From contig NZ_JANTOO010000014.1 in NCBI RefSeq assembly GCF_024753545.1, forward strand, positions 372,001-436,000: a stretch of 64,000 bases of DNA, in the 5' to 3' direction. Source of the DNA: Lysinibacillus pinottii. GTDB taxonomy: Bacteria > Bacillota > Bacilli > Bacillales_A > Planococcaceae. The notes under the pieces are model-generated. The model saw only the letters and a program-made list of their open reading frames with translations, ran no database searches and was not told the DNA's origin. The position numbers were made by a program, and so were the translations under genes. This document shows, one piece after another, positions 43,270 through 51,794 of the stretch (its first letter is position 1; each line of letters opens with the position of its first letter).

Positions 43270-43785
43270 TTATCGTTCGTTTTTAAGCCTTTTTACTTGA
43301 AACACTAAATACTCTAAAATTTGACGAATGGTTCTGCCCTCTGTCAAGACCTGAATATGCCCTGCATCACGATAAAACTTTCTCCTGTAATGATACAGAT
43401 TTTCTAGCTCCTCTTTAGTCGAACTTTGTACGATTGGTCTATTGGGATCATGCTGAACTCGTTTATAAATATCCTCAAACGAAGCATCTAAAAAAAATAC
43501 TAAGCCACTACGCCTCATAATTTTTCGATTTTCAGCATTGATCGCAACTCCACCGCCCGTAGAAATAATACAAGCCTCGTCACGGAAACTTTTCAAAAAT
43601 TCTGTTTCTATTTTTCGGAAATGGGCCTCTCCGTACTTTTCAAATATCTGCGGGATGGACATTCCTTGCTGTCTCACTATTTCATGATCCATATCATAAT
43701 ATGGCATCTTTAATAAAAAGCTTAAACGTCTTCCTAAAGCACTTTTTCCACTGCCCATAAAACCAACCAAATATATTTTTCGCAA
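43270..43785 (-). CDS. aroK: Shikimate kinase
   Basis: A 171-aa protein starting at a TTG (43785) behind AAGGTGATT. Walker A GFMGSGKSALGRRL, then YYDMDHEIVRQQGMSIPQIF, and the lid region with QHDPNRPIVQ, plus STGGGVAI for substrate contact. It phosphorylates shikimate in the chorismate pathway. It follows comGG by 20 nt and may be read through from the comG operon. Confidence 0.93.
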   Translation of the reverse strand: MRKIYLVGFMGSGKSALGRRLSFLLKMPYYDMDHEIVRQQGMSIPQIFEKYGEAHFRKIETEFLKSFRDEACIISTGGGVAINAENRKIMRRSGLVFFLDASFEDIYKRVQHDPNRPIVQSSTKEELENLYHYRRKFYRDAGHIQVLTEGRTIRQILEYLVFQVKRLKNER

Positions 43786-43805
43786 TTCGAATCACCTTCT
43801 TATAA

Positions 43806-44006
43806 CTACGATTCTACACTGTCTGACAAAATTTGTCCCAATAAATTTATCGTAGCTTTAACATTCAATTTTTCGAGCCCGTCATAAGTTCGAAATTGCA
43901 TTTCATATGACATACAATACGCAAGAAGAAAAGTAGTTACAAGAAATAATAATGCAATTGCGATTAAAAATATAGCCCCTCTGTCATTTTTCAATAATTG
44001 GCACAT
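43806..44006 (-). CDS. comGG: ComGG-like competence pseudopilus protein
   Basis: A 66-aa protein with one hydrophobic N-terminal segment (IFLIAIALLFLVTTFLLAYC). It is much shorter than the 124-aa ComGG of B. subtilis and lacks a clear prepilin cleavage motif. Identity rests on position as the last comG gene and on overlap with comGF. Confidence 0.65.
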   Translation of the reverse strand: MCQLLKNDRGAIFLIAIALLFLVTTFLLAYCMSYEMQFRTYDGLEKLNVKATINLLGQILSDSVES

Positions 44007-44412
44007 AGAAGGTTCGCTCCTTTTTCATACCACTAGGCATTTCCACCGACACAGTCAGCCTATTTTCGCTATAGGTAAAGTGACATTTATGGATGCCATT
44101 TAGCATGGGAACATGTCCTCCATTTACTTGTTCACGAATAATAGTACGATAGCAATCAATATAGTGGACTGTTTCCCTAGTCTGAAAAGATATTCTTTTT
44201 TGATCCTCTCGTACGGAGAACGCTAAAATATCCTTTAGACCTTTATTGAAATCATACACAAACAGCTCCCATTTCGCCTGTTCATCCGATTGCATAGTTG
44301 AGGTCATTTCAGCATACCACAGCATAATTAGGACAAAAAGATGAGAAATAAGCGTAAACACAATTAATTGAAACATCGCTTCTAGTAAGGTATAGCCCTT
44401 CTCATTATTCAT
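43984..44412 (-). CDS. comGF: ComGF pseudopilin-like protein
   Basis: A 142-aa protein from the ATG at 44412, which gives the prepilin-type start MNNEKGYTLLEAMFQLIVFT; a longer frame would overlap comGE and bury that motif. The end, PSGMKKERTFYVPIIEK, is typical for ComGF. Part of the competence pilus that pulls DNA to the cell surface. Confidence 0.85.
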   Translation of the reverse strand: MNNEKGYTLLEAMFQLIVFTLISHLFVLIMLWYAEMTSTMQSDEQAKWELFVYDFNKGLKDILAFSVREDQKRISFQTRETVHYIDCYRTIIREQVNGGHVPMLNGIHKCHFTYSENRLTVSVEMPSGMKKERTFYVPIIEK

Positions 44413-44722
44413 TGCTATTACCTGTAAGGAGAATACATTTTTGTCGTTGCTTGAGTATATTGTGAAAACGAACACAAATCTCTTCACCATTAAACACCCA
44501 TTGATACTCAACTTCTTCAATGATTCTTGTACCCTCAGTTTGTTGTACAGCTTGAAATAGCTTCATGCCCTCGTAAGCTGTTTCAGCTGCAATCATTTCC
44601 ATTTTTTTATTCATAAGATTCGTTTTCATCGTGTAGCTAATGGGCAATAAGGAGCCGCAAAGTAACATTAAGATACCCATAGCCAAAATCGATTCAACAA
44701 AAGAATAGCCTGATTCATTCAA
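44405..44722 (-). CDS. comGE: ComGE pseudopilin-like protein
   Basis: A 105-aa protein starting MNESGYSFVESILAMGILML, a prepilin N-terminus with Glu at the expected place. It overlaps comGD and comGF by 8 nt each. Confidence 0.82.
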   Translation of the reverse strand: MNESGYSFVESILAMGILMLLCGSLLPISYTMKTNLMNKKMEMIAAETAYEGMKLFQAVQQTEGTRIIEEVEYQWVFNGEEICVRFHNILKQRQKCILLTGNSNE

Positions 44723-45155
44723 TTCTTGCTCTCCCTCGTCCTAATGTAATGATGACCTTTTTCTTTCCCTGTGGTGTGTGAAAGGCAATAGTGCCCGCGG
44801 ACCTGACATTGCCATTTACATTATAAACAATCGTATAAATAGAGCTCTCATCGGGGGAAAATTCAACTCCTTTTGGAAAGGGTCGGACATATAGATTGGA
44901 AAAAGCATCTTTTTGAATAACGTAGCGCCTTGTAGAGCTTTCAAATTTCATCGCGATATATTGTCGCTGGTTCATGCTATAGGTTTGAATATACTGAATA
45001 TCTAGTTGAATTTGTGTAAAAAAACGGTCTAATTCCTTTGACTCCGCTAATTTTATAGAAAATTTGCTCACAATGGCTGTTAGACTCATAACAAGGAATA
45101 AAACAATTAGCATTTCGAGAATCGTAAAGCCCAACTCATTTTGTCGCTCCCTCAT
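44715..45155 (-). CDS. comGD: ComGD pseudopilin
   Basis: A 146-aa protein. The N-terminus ELGFTILEMLIVLFLVMSLT is a prepilin cleavage and membrane segment; the C-terminus has the beta part GNVRSAGTIAFHTPQGKKKV. Its start overlaps the comGC stop by one base. Confidence 0.88.
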   Translation of the reverse strand: MRERQNELGFTILEMLIVLFLVMSLTAIVSKFSIKLAESKELDRFFTQIQLDIQYIQTYSMNQRQYIAMKFESSTRRYVIQKDAFSNLYVRPFPKGVEFSPDESSIYTIVYNVNGNVRSAGTIAFHTPQGKKKVIITLGRGRARIE

Positions 45156-45487
45156 TATCCTTGAGTACCTGCATCAGCATTTGCTAAGCGTACCTCTCCT
45201 TTAATCGTAATGACTATTTCTTCTTTATTAGGGCAAGTTGTTTCATTTTCTTTCAAATAGCCCTCCTTCACTAAATCCTCAAGGGTCGGAAATGTCATAA
45301 AATCCACTCTATAGGCCTCTACTTGCCCCTGCACCATATTAATATAGGCCGCACAGCCCTTCTCATCAATCGTAGCAAAGTGCTTCGTAACATTTGGAAT
45401 TGTAATTAAAATAAGGATTGATATAATTAACAAAACAATCAGCATTTCGATTAAAGTAAAGCCATTTTGTTGTTTGATTTGTTTCAT
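45155..45487 (-). CDS. comGC: ComGC major competence pseudopilin
   Basis: A 110-aa protein. NGFTLIEMLIVLLIISILIL is a classic type IV prepilin signal, cleaved before Phe. Two cysteines (GCAAYI and ETTCPNKEE) could form the disulfide known in ComGC. It is the main pilus subunit. Confidence 0.93.
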   Translation of the reverse strand: MKQIKQQNGFTLIEMLIVLLIISILILITIPNVTKHFATIDEKGCAAYINMVQGQVEAYRVDFMTFPTLEDLVKEGYLKENETTCPNKEEIVITIKGEVRLANADAGTQG

Positions 45488-45497
45488 CTTGCTCCTC

Positions 45498-46571
45498 CTA
45501 AACTAAATCAATCATCTGATAAATTGGTAATAGTAAACTAACATAAGCGGCTAGAATACATATAGCAATAACAATAAAAAAGCTTGGTTGAATGAAGGCT
45601 AGTAACTTATGCAATAGAAGCTCCTGCTTTTCCATTAGTAATTCGCTATACAAAGTAAGTTCCTTCCCTAAATAACCACTTTGTTCTCCATGCTCTACAA
45701 AAGTAGCAAAATCCCTGTGAAAAATAGACACAATCTGTACTGCTTGCGTCAATGATTCTCCAAAGATTACCCTTTCTTTAATTTGCCGCGACAAATACTG
45801 TAGAAAAGGCTGAAAGGATTGTTCCTCTAGAATTTGAAGACTAGCCTGCAATGAAAAACCACTCTGTAGTAAACTCCCTAAATAAGCAGCAAATTGTCTT
45901 GTCCACGACAATCGAATATAGAATTGATAAAGCGGGATTTTTAATCGTATTGATAGTTGTAGAGGAATGGGTTGGCGCTTAAGAAAGAAATGTACTATTA
46001 ATAAGCTGACTATCACAATCGAAGATGTTAGCATCACGTAATCGGGGACATGCAGTAATATTTTAGATAGAGCCAAGCTTGACTTCTCACCTTCAATCGA
46101 ACGGCTTGACACCATTTTTTCAATATTAGGCAAGAAAATTGTTCGGAATATAAAAAATAGTATCAATAAAAATGAAATTAGCATGACAGGATAGATAAGC
46201 AATTTGATTAGCTTTTTCTTTGTCTGCTCACTGACAATCATTTGCTTTGCCACACCTTTTAATACATCAAGCATACGCCCGTTGTTTTCTGCCACTTTAA
46301 TCGCTACTAGATGATGTTTAGCAAGGTGTAATGTTTCCAATATGCTTGTTACCCCCTCCCCTTGTCTTAGTTTTTCATTAATTTGTTGCTGAATAATTTC
46401 ATGATCTTCTATATGATGAGGTAATAGCATCGACATAGCCTGTGGAAATAAATAGCCCTCCTGCATTAATACAGATAAACGTTGAATAAATCTTGCTTGC
46501 TCCTTTACACGCCACTTGGTAGCTCTGTTGTAATATAATTGGAATTTACCGATATATGTTTGTAGCAGCAT
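45498..46571 (-). CDS. comGB: ComGB platform membrane protein
   Basis: A 357-aa GspF-type membrane protein with two homologous halves, each with a Glu/Gly pattern (VKVAENNGRMLDVLKGVAKQ-like IKVAENNGR and FVEHGEQSGYLGKELTLYSE) and membrane segments near residues 125-145, 175-190 and 325-345. It anchors the pilus base with ComGA. It overlaps comGA by 26 nt. Confidence 0.92.
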   Translation of the reverse strand: MLLQTYIGKFQLYYNRATKWRVKEQARFIQRLSVLMQEGYLFPQAMSMLLPHHIEDHEIIQQQINEKLRQGEGVTSILETLHLAKHHLVAIKVAENNGRMLDVLKGVAKQMIVSEQTKKKLIKLLIYPVMLISFLLILFFIFRTIFLPNIEKMVSSRSIEGEKSSLALSKILLHVPDYVMLTSSIVIVSLLIVHFFLKRQPIPLQLSIRLKIPLYQFYIRLSWTRQFAAYLGSLLQSGFSLQASLQILEEQSFQPFLQYLSRQIKERVIFGESLTQAVQIVSIFHRDFATFVEHGEQSGYLGKELTLYSELLMEKQELLLHKLLAFIQPSFFIVIAICILAAYVSLLLPIYQMIDLV

Positions 46572-47565
46572 AATGGCTCTCCACTAATTCTTTTTGTCCC
46601 TTTAATGTTAATTCGTGGGGTAGTCGAAAATTCCCCTTATTTTGAATAGCGGTTATGGCCTGATTGAGATGAACATCCGATAAAATCTCGTACAACGCAC
46701 GACGTTCGTCCTGTAAATCTGAAGACTGAAAAAGAACTTGGGCAACAATACCGATGACAGTTTGCCTAATCTCATCTATTGATACCCCTAAGTCCATTAA
46801 ACGGTAAAGACAGCTAAGAGAATCCTTCGCATGAATGGTTGAAACGACTAAATGCCCTGTCAAGCTTGCCTCGATTGCAACTTTTGCTGTTTCTTTATCA
46901 CGAATTTCTCCAATCATGATTACATCAGGTGAATGCCTTAATATAGCTTTTAATCCCGAAGCGTATGTAACGCCTGCTCGTTCATTCACTTGAATTTGAA
47001 GTAAATTTGCTTGGTTATTTTCTACTGGGTCTTCCAAGGAAATTGCATGCCTATTTAATTCTGTAGAACAGTAATGTATTAAGGAATAGAGAGAAGTGGA
47101 CTTACCAGAGCCTGTCGCCCCTGTAAAAAACAAAAGGCCTTGTCGATTTTGCACAAGTTCCATTAATTTGTAAGCTGAGCTTTTAAAAAAAGATAAGGAA
47201 GTTAGTGGAAAAGAATGATTTTGGAGAAGCAAGCGGATAATGAGACTTTCTTTTAAAAATACGGAAGGCAGTGTAGATACTCGAAAAGCATATGGCTGTT
47301 GTTCCATCGCCTTTTGGAAGGAGCCGCTTTGGGGCTTACGACGCTCACTTATATCTAATTGTGCAAGAAACTTATAATAGGATATCATCCGTTCCGTAAG
47401 ATCGTTGGGAAGTTCACCTGCGTGAAGCAGCTTATCATATTTACGAAAATAGACCTGATAATTCACGTTGCCTGGCACCAATAATAAATCGGTTGCCCCA
47501 AAATGATAGGCTTTTAGTAAAAGTTGCTCACATTTTTGTTCAACCACTATTTCAAAATTCTGCAT
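46546..47565 (-). CDS. comGA: ComGA competence pilus ATPase
   Basis: A 339-aa GspE/PilT-type ATPase. Walker A FTGATGSGKSTSLYS, Asp box ISLEDPVENNQ, Walker B SPDVIMIGEIRDKETA and His box LTGHLVVSTIHAKDS are all intact. It lacks the four-cysteine zinc domain, as is usual for ComGA. First gene of the comG operon; the upstream region has a TATACT -10 element but no good -35 element, consistent with activator (ComK) dependence. Confidence 0.95.
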   Translation of the reverse strand: MQNFEIVVEQKCEQLLLKAYHFGATDLLLVPGNVNYQVYFRKYDKLLHAGELPNDLTERMISYYKFLAQLDISERRKPQSGSFQKAMEQQPYAFRVSTLPSVFLKESLIIRLLLQNHSFPLTSLSFFKSSAYKLMELVQNRQGLLFFTGATGSGKSTSLYSLIHYCSTELNRHAISLEDPVENNQANLLQIQVNERAGVTYASGLKAILRHSPDVIMIGEIRDKETAKVAIEASLTGHLVVSTIHAKDSLSCLYRLMDLGVSIDEIRQTVIGIVAQVLFQSSDLQDERRALYEILSDVHLNQAITAIQNKGNFRLPHELTLKGQKELVESHYAATNIYR

Positions 47566-47893
47566 ATATGCACCCCTTTTCTAGTTCATTCGAATATGAC
47601 CGCACTATTCGTTATTTCCTAGTATAAATAGGATCTTCCTACGAGAAAAGCCCTTTTCTGAAAATAAAAATTTGTTATAAAATTTCCCATCATTCATGTT
47701 TTTTTGCTATAGAAATGTGGATAAAGTGCAATTTCCCACTAAAAAAGAAGATACATACATGAAAAAATTAATATTTATGTCGAAATGAACTGTATCTTTT
47801 TCAATAATGGAATATAATAGAATGAACATGATTATTTTCCTAACACTTGGTAGACGAACATAATTTTATAAAAAAACTAATGAGGTGAAGCAT
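47566..47893. promoter_or_regulatory. Divergent intergenic region between comGA and the HTH regulator
   Basis: AT-rich, about 330 bp. The minus strand has TATACT near 47,620 for comGA with AT tracts upstream (AAAAGCCCTTTTC and GAAAATAAAAATTTG at 47,645-47,675) that might be ComK boxes. The plus strand has TATAAT at 47,813 for the regulator gene. Motif assignments are tentative. Confidence 0.4.
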
Positions 47894-48604
47894 ATGATCC
47901 ATCCATTGAAAATTACCAGCACTTTAGCTGATGAAACAAGATACTCTATTTATGAGTACATATTGCAAGAGAAAAAAACAGTGACCGTCCAACATATTGC
48001 TGATCAGTTTAGCATCCATCCAAATGTCGCTCGACTTCATTTAACAAAGCTTTCAGAAATTAATATTATTTCCGCAGACTATGTGAAAACAGGTAAGGGT
48101 GGAAGACCTGGCCGTGTGTATAAAGCTTCAGAGAAAGGTGTATCATTATCATTTCCTAGACGTGATGAAGACCGTTTACTGAAATGGACGATTCAATTAG
48201 TGGAAGAGCTTGGACCATCTGTCTTAGAAAAATGTCAGGAAATTAGCTATCAAGATGGTTATCAGCAAATGAAACAAAATATGAACGCTGAATTGACCAT
48301 CAATAATTCCCTTTCCTTCGACGAGAAGCTTCAACTATTAACTGACAATGCCGCATTAATTGGCTATGTTCCACAAATTCAACAAACAGAACATGGCAAA
48401 AAGGTGATATTCTCCATTTTCAATTGTCCATTCCAAGAGCAACTTACAACTTATTCGGAGATAGTCTGCTCCTTACATGAATCCTATTTAAAAGGGCAGT
48501 TAGATGCGTTATTTTCAAACAATGAATTTGTACAAATTGAGAGTATGATACATAATTGTGATTTATGTAAATATGAAATAAACGTGACAGAAATCGAAAG
48601 CTAG
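47894..48604 (+). CDS. HTH transcriptional regulator with a C-terminal cysteine cluster
   Basis: A 236-aa protein; the ATG at 47894 has GAGGTG at 7 nt. The N-terminal winged HTH (ADETRYSIYEYILQEKKTVT, HIADQFSIHPNVARLHLTKL, GKGGRPGRVYKASEKG) is of the ArsR/DeoR type. The C-terminal domain holds NCPFQEQ, IVCSLHES and HNCDLCKYEI, four cysteines placed as in SufR-like regulators that bind an iron-sulfur cluster or metal. It lies divergent to comG and upstream of DUF2626. Confidence 0.75.
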   Translation: MIHPLKITSTLADETRYSIYEYILQEKKTVTVQHIADQFSIHPNVARLHLTKLSEINIISADYVKTGKGGRPGRVYKASEKGVSLSFPRRDEDRLLKWTIQLVEELGPSVLEKCQEISYQDGYQQMKQNMNAELTINNSLSFDEKLQLLTDNAALIGYVPQIQQTEHGKKVIFSIFNCPFQEQLTTYSEIVCSLHESYLKGQLDALFSNNEFVQIESMIHNCDLCKYEINVTEIES

Positions 48605-48721
48605 TTAAAAAATCCATTTGTTTGTCACAAAGACGCATAAGTTCCAGTTTACAGACACCTTTCATATCATTTATAATGAGTAAGAGATTATTGTGTCGTG
48701 GGCAAAAGGAGGGGAAATTTC

Positions 48722-48964
48722 ATGGATAATATGTATAAAGTTATGGCATTCTGGACAGGTATTTTTGCCGTTATGTTCTACCTTGGTGGTATGAACGAGG
48801 TATCGCTATTATTCTTAGGTAATACAGGTTTATTCTTATTATTAGGCTTCTTAAACCTTTCAGAACGTATGTACATGTACATTTTCGGAGCATATTTAAC
48901 TGTATTCTTCGCTGGCTTCACGTACTATACAACATTCATTCACGTACCTGGTGGCGGTCATTAA
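48722..48964 (+). CDS. DUF2626 family membrane protein (YqgY-like)
   Basis: An 80-aa protein with three hydrophobic segments and the end YYTTFIHVPGGGH, the typical DUF2626 pattern. The start at 48722 follows AAAGGAGGGG. Function unknown; common in Bacillales next to comG. Confidence 0.85.
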   Translation: MDNMYKVMAFWTGIFAVMFYLGGMNEVSLLFLGNTGLFLLLGFLNLSERMYMYIFGAYLTVFFAGFTYYTTFIHVPGGGH

Positions 48965-48972
48965 TACAACTA

Positions 48973-49008
48973 AAAAAGCGTATCTCATTTACGAGATACG
49001 CTTTTTTT
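48973..49008 (+). terminator. Terminator after DUF2626
   Basis: AAGCGTATCTC and GAGATACGCTT with a T run. Confidence 0.88.
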
Positions 49009-49023
49009 ATGGGCATTGGTATT

Positions 49024-49668
49024 TTAAAACCCATTTAAAAACGGATTAGTTTCCATTTCTGCACTGACAGTTGTATAATTCCCATGACCAGGATAAATGA
49101 TTGTATCCTCAGGTAGTGTTAATAATTTGTCATGAATAGATGCTAATAATATTTTGGTGGACCCACCAATTAAATCCGTCCGTCCTACGCCCTGTTCAAA
49201 TAATGTGTCTCCCACAATCGCAAAGCCGTCTTTTTCAAATACATAAGAAATGCTACCAGGTGAATGTCCTGGTGTAAATACTGCTTGAAAAACAAAATTG
49301 CTTATTTCGAATTGTTGCTCTTTTTTAATGATAGTGTCTTGAGCAGGTGCAGCTACCCTATAATCTGGTAATGCAGCATATTTACTAGAGCCGTTCTTTT
49401 CTGGATCTCCTAGCCAGCTGACCTCTTTTTCATGAATCCATACAGGTATATTAAATGCTTCCCGAACCGCATCCACCGCACCAATATGGTCAAAATGTGC
49501 ATGTGTTAAGAAAATGGCTAGCGGCTTTAGGCCATTGCTACGGATTGTTTTAAGAAGACGCTCCGCTTCTTCACCTGGATCAAAAACGATACATTCTTTG
49601 TCTTTATTCGATACGATATAGCAATTCGTTTGGACTGGACCAAGAGAAAAACTTCGTACGTTCATCAT
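49024..49668 (-). CDS. MBL-fold metallohydrolase (YqgX-like, glyoxalase II family)
   Basis: A 214-aa protein. The ATG at 49668 follows GAGGTGAT. Metal site: FLTHAHFDHIGAVDAV, TPGHSPGSISY, IVGDTLFEQGVGRTDL and YPGHGNYTTV, with all histidines and the bridging aspartate present. Probably a hydroxyacylglutathione- or bacillithiol-thioester-type hydrolase; substrate not determined by sequence. Confidence 0.88.
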   Translation of the reverse strand: MMNVRSFSLGPVQTNCYIVSNKDKECIVFDPGEEAERLLKTIRSNGLKPLAIFLTHAHFDHIGAVDAVREAFNIPVWIHEKEVSWLGDPEKNGSSKYAALPDYRVAAPAQDTIIKKEQQFEISNFVFQAVFTPGHSPGSISYVFEKDGFAIVGDTLFEQGVGRTDLIGGSTKILLASIHDKLLTLPEDTIIYPGHGNYTTVSAEMETNPFLNGF

Positions 49669-49836
49669 AGATATCACCTCATTTTTCTATTATACAGGCT
49701 TTGCCACAATTTGACGATAAATGTTCATAGTTTGCGCTATATTAGTTCTCGACAAAAACAGGTAGAACGTTTACAATTAAGGAGGAATATTGTTTACGAC
49801 ATTCATTTTCTGATGTCGAAAGGAGTGTCTATTTTA

Positions 49837-50016
49837 ATGAACTTATTAATGGTTATTTTTGGTCTAGTAGCGATTTTAGCTGTAGTTGGTACATTCCAAG
49901 CAATTAAAGAAAAGAACCTTTTAAGCGTTGTTTTCAACTTATTAAGTGCTGTCGTGTTTGGATGGTTTGTCATCATGACAATCGTTCATAGCGGTTACCC
50001 ACCAAAATTACACTAA
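49837..50016 (+). CDS. DUF2759 family membrane protein (YqgW-like)
   Basis: A 59-aa protein, MNLLMVIFGLVAILAVVGTF, then EKNLLSVVFNLLSAVVFGWF. Two membrane segments, as in DUF2759. AAGGAG precedes the ATG at 49837 by about 11 nt; a longer open frame upstream is not supported. Function unknown. Confidence 0.78.
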   Translation: MNLLMVIFGLVAILAVVGTFQAIKEKNLLSVVFNLLSAVVFGWFVIMTIVHSGYPPKLH

Positions 50017-50027
50017 AATTTAGACAG

Positions 50028-50067
50028 AAAAAAGAGCAGTCTCGATTTGAGATTGCTCTTTTTTTCT
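50028..50067. terminator. Bidirectional terminator between DUF2759 and tyrS
   Basis: AAAGAGCAGTCTC and GAGATTGCTCTTT, with A and T runs on either side, so it serves both converging genes. Confidence 0.8.
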
Positions 50068-50083
50068 TGAATATTATCTGATT

Positions 50084-51298
50084 TTACTTATTTAATTTTA
50101 GAAATCTCTTCTTACCAATTTGTAGGACATCCTCATTCATTAATACGCGAGATAGATCGTCCGCAGCCATTTTTTCTCCATTCAAGGAAACCCCATTTTG
50201 CTTAATGAGCCTTAAAAAATCACTTTTGCTCTGAATAAAATGGATAGAAATTAATTGCGGAATGATATCCTCTATTCGTTCTTTATCAATTTCAAGTAGC
50301 AATGTAGGAATGTTAGTTGGAATAACCTTCTTTTGAAAAGCAGCTTCAAAATAGGATTTTGCATCCATCGTAGCAGCGTGACCGTGATACAAGGCTGTCA
50401 CTATTTCTGCTAAGTGTAGTTTTAAGTCACGAGGGTTCTCCCCCATTCGAAGTCTTTCTTGAATGGCCTGCACTTGAAGTGGATGCTCATCTGTTGCTAA
50501 TTCAAAATATTTGATAATGAGCGAATCTGGTATTTCCATTATTTTTTTAAACATAACTTCGGGTGCTTCATGGATACCAATATAATTCCCCAAGCTTTTA
50601 CTCATTTTTTCCACACCATCTAACCCTTCAAGTAATGGCATAAAAATAGCAATTTGTTTTTCTAGCCCACGATGCCTTTGCAAGGTGCGTCCCATGAGAA
50701 TATTGAACGTTTGATCGGTTCCCCCTAATTCAATGTCAGCTTTTAATTCTACAGAATCATACGCCTGCATGAGGGGGTAAAAAAATTCATGCATACCAAT
50801 TGGTATTTGCTGATGGTAACGCTTTTGGAAGTCTTCACGCTCTAAAATACGGGCAACAGAGGTAGTGGCTGCCAGCTGGATAACTTCTTCAAAATTTAAT
50901 TTTGCTAACCATTCACTATTGAATCGGATAGTCGTTTTTTCTTCATCTAACACTTTAAAAATTTGCTCACAATATGTTTTGGCATTTTCCCCCACCAATT
51001 CATCACTTAATGCCACACGTCCCTTAGATTTTCCTGTAGGATCACCAATACGGCCGGTAAAATCGCCAATGACAATGACAGCATGATGCCCTAAATCTTG
51101 CAGCTGTTTTATTTTTCGTAACACAACTGCGTGGCCCAAATGAATATCTGGTGCGGATGGATCGAGCCCTAACTTAATTGTTAAGGGTTTTTTCTCTTGA
51201 AATGAGCGCTCTAATTTTTGTAGTAGCTCGAGTTCATCAACAATTTTGTTAGCACCTTTTTTAATAATAGCTAACTGCTCCTTTGGTGTTAAAAACAT
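50084..51298 (-). CDS. tyrS: Tyrosyl-tRNA synthetase
   Basis: A 404-aa class I synthetase from the ATG at 51298 (AAGGAGAT upstream). HIGH-type motif DPSAPDIHLGHAVVLRKI, KMSKS motif VEKMSKSLGN, tyrosine-site residues YPLMQAYDSVELKADIELGG, and a C-terminal S4 domain (LKQNGVSLNGEKMAADDL). The motif spacing is that of the second bacterial TyrRS type (TyrZ-like). Controlled by the T-box leader upstream. Confidence 0.95.
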   Translation of the reverse strand: MFLTPKEQLAIIKKGANKIVDELELLQKLERSFQEKKPLTIKLGLDPSAPDIHLGHAVVLRKIKQLQDLGHHAVIVIGDFTGRIGDPTGKSKGRVALSDELVGENAKTYCEQIFKVLDEEKTTIRFNSEWLAKLNFEEVIQLAATTSVARILEREDFQKRYHQQIPIGMHEFFYPLMQAYDSVELKADIELGGTDQTFNILMGRTLQRHRGLEKQIAIFMPLLEGLDGVEKMSKSLGNYIGIHEAPEVMFKKIMEIPDSLIIKYFELATDEHPLQVQAIQERLRMGENPRDLKLHLAEIVTALYHGHAATMDAKSYFEAAFQKKVIPTNIPTLLLEIDKERIEDIIPQLISIHFIQSKSDFLRLIKQNGVSLNGEKMAADDLSRVLMNEDVLQIGKKRFLKLNK

Positions 51299-51394
51299 AC
51301 AAAACATCTCCTTGTAATATTAAAAATTAATATTGCAAGATCTATAAGAGTTTCTAAAAGGACTGCTGTCGCCCTAATGTCGTAATAGGACGTC

Positions 51395-51690
51395 CAGATG
51401 CAAAAAACGCCCTTAGGATTAAATCCTAAGGACGTTAATGAACGTGGTACCACCTTTTTTCGAGAGCTACTCAAATAGCACTCCTCCATTAGTACAGCCG
51501 CGGCGATACTATTGCAATGATTACGGATGCAAACCCGTCGTAGCCTACTAGAATTTCGGTACGCAGCTCCAAGATGTATTCACTTTAATATCCCTTGCGC
51601 CTCTCAGCTACTGGCTACTCTCTGTCAGTTCTATTAAAGTTACTTGTTCTTTTCCATGCCTTTGACTCTTATACTCCGAAATGTGAAAAA
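51395..51690 (-). promoter_or_regulatory. Tyrosine T-box leader of tyrS
   Basis: On the minus strand the T-box TGGTACCACG lies at 51,453-51,444, followed by the terminator hairpin CGTCCTTAGGATTTAATCC / GGATTTAATCCTAAGGGCG with T run (about 51,435-51,399). The specifier loop reads GTGAATACATCTTGGAGC with codon UAC (tyrosine) at 51,578-51,576. Uncharged tRNA-Tyr should stabilise the antiterminator. Confidence 0.93.
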
Positions 51691-51761
51691 CAAATCTTCG
51701 TTATGCAGATATTTACACTAATTATAATCACTTCAACAAATTTGTCAATTGTATAAAGTAA

Positions 51762-51792
51762 AAAGAGAGATCTCATAACGAGATCTCCCTTT
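51762..51792 (-). terminator. Terminator after LTA synthase gene
   Basis: GGGAGATCTC and GAGATCTC flank a short loop, just after the stop of the gene on the minus strand. Confidence 0.8.
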
Positions 51793-51794
51793 GT

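Noticed and set aside
47645..47675. Definite ComK boxes before comGA
   Set aside because: AT tracts are present, but the spacing does not fit the AAAA-N5-TTTT pairs clearly, so I list them only as tentative.
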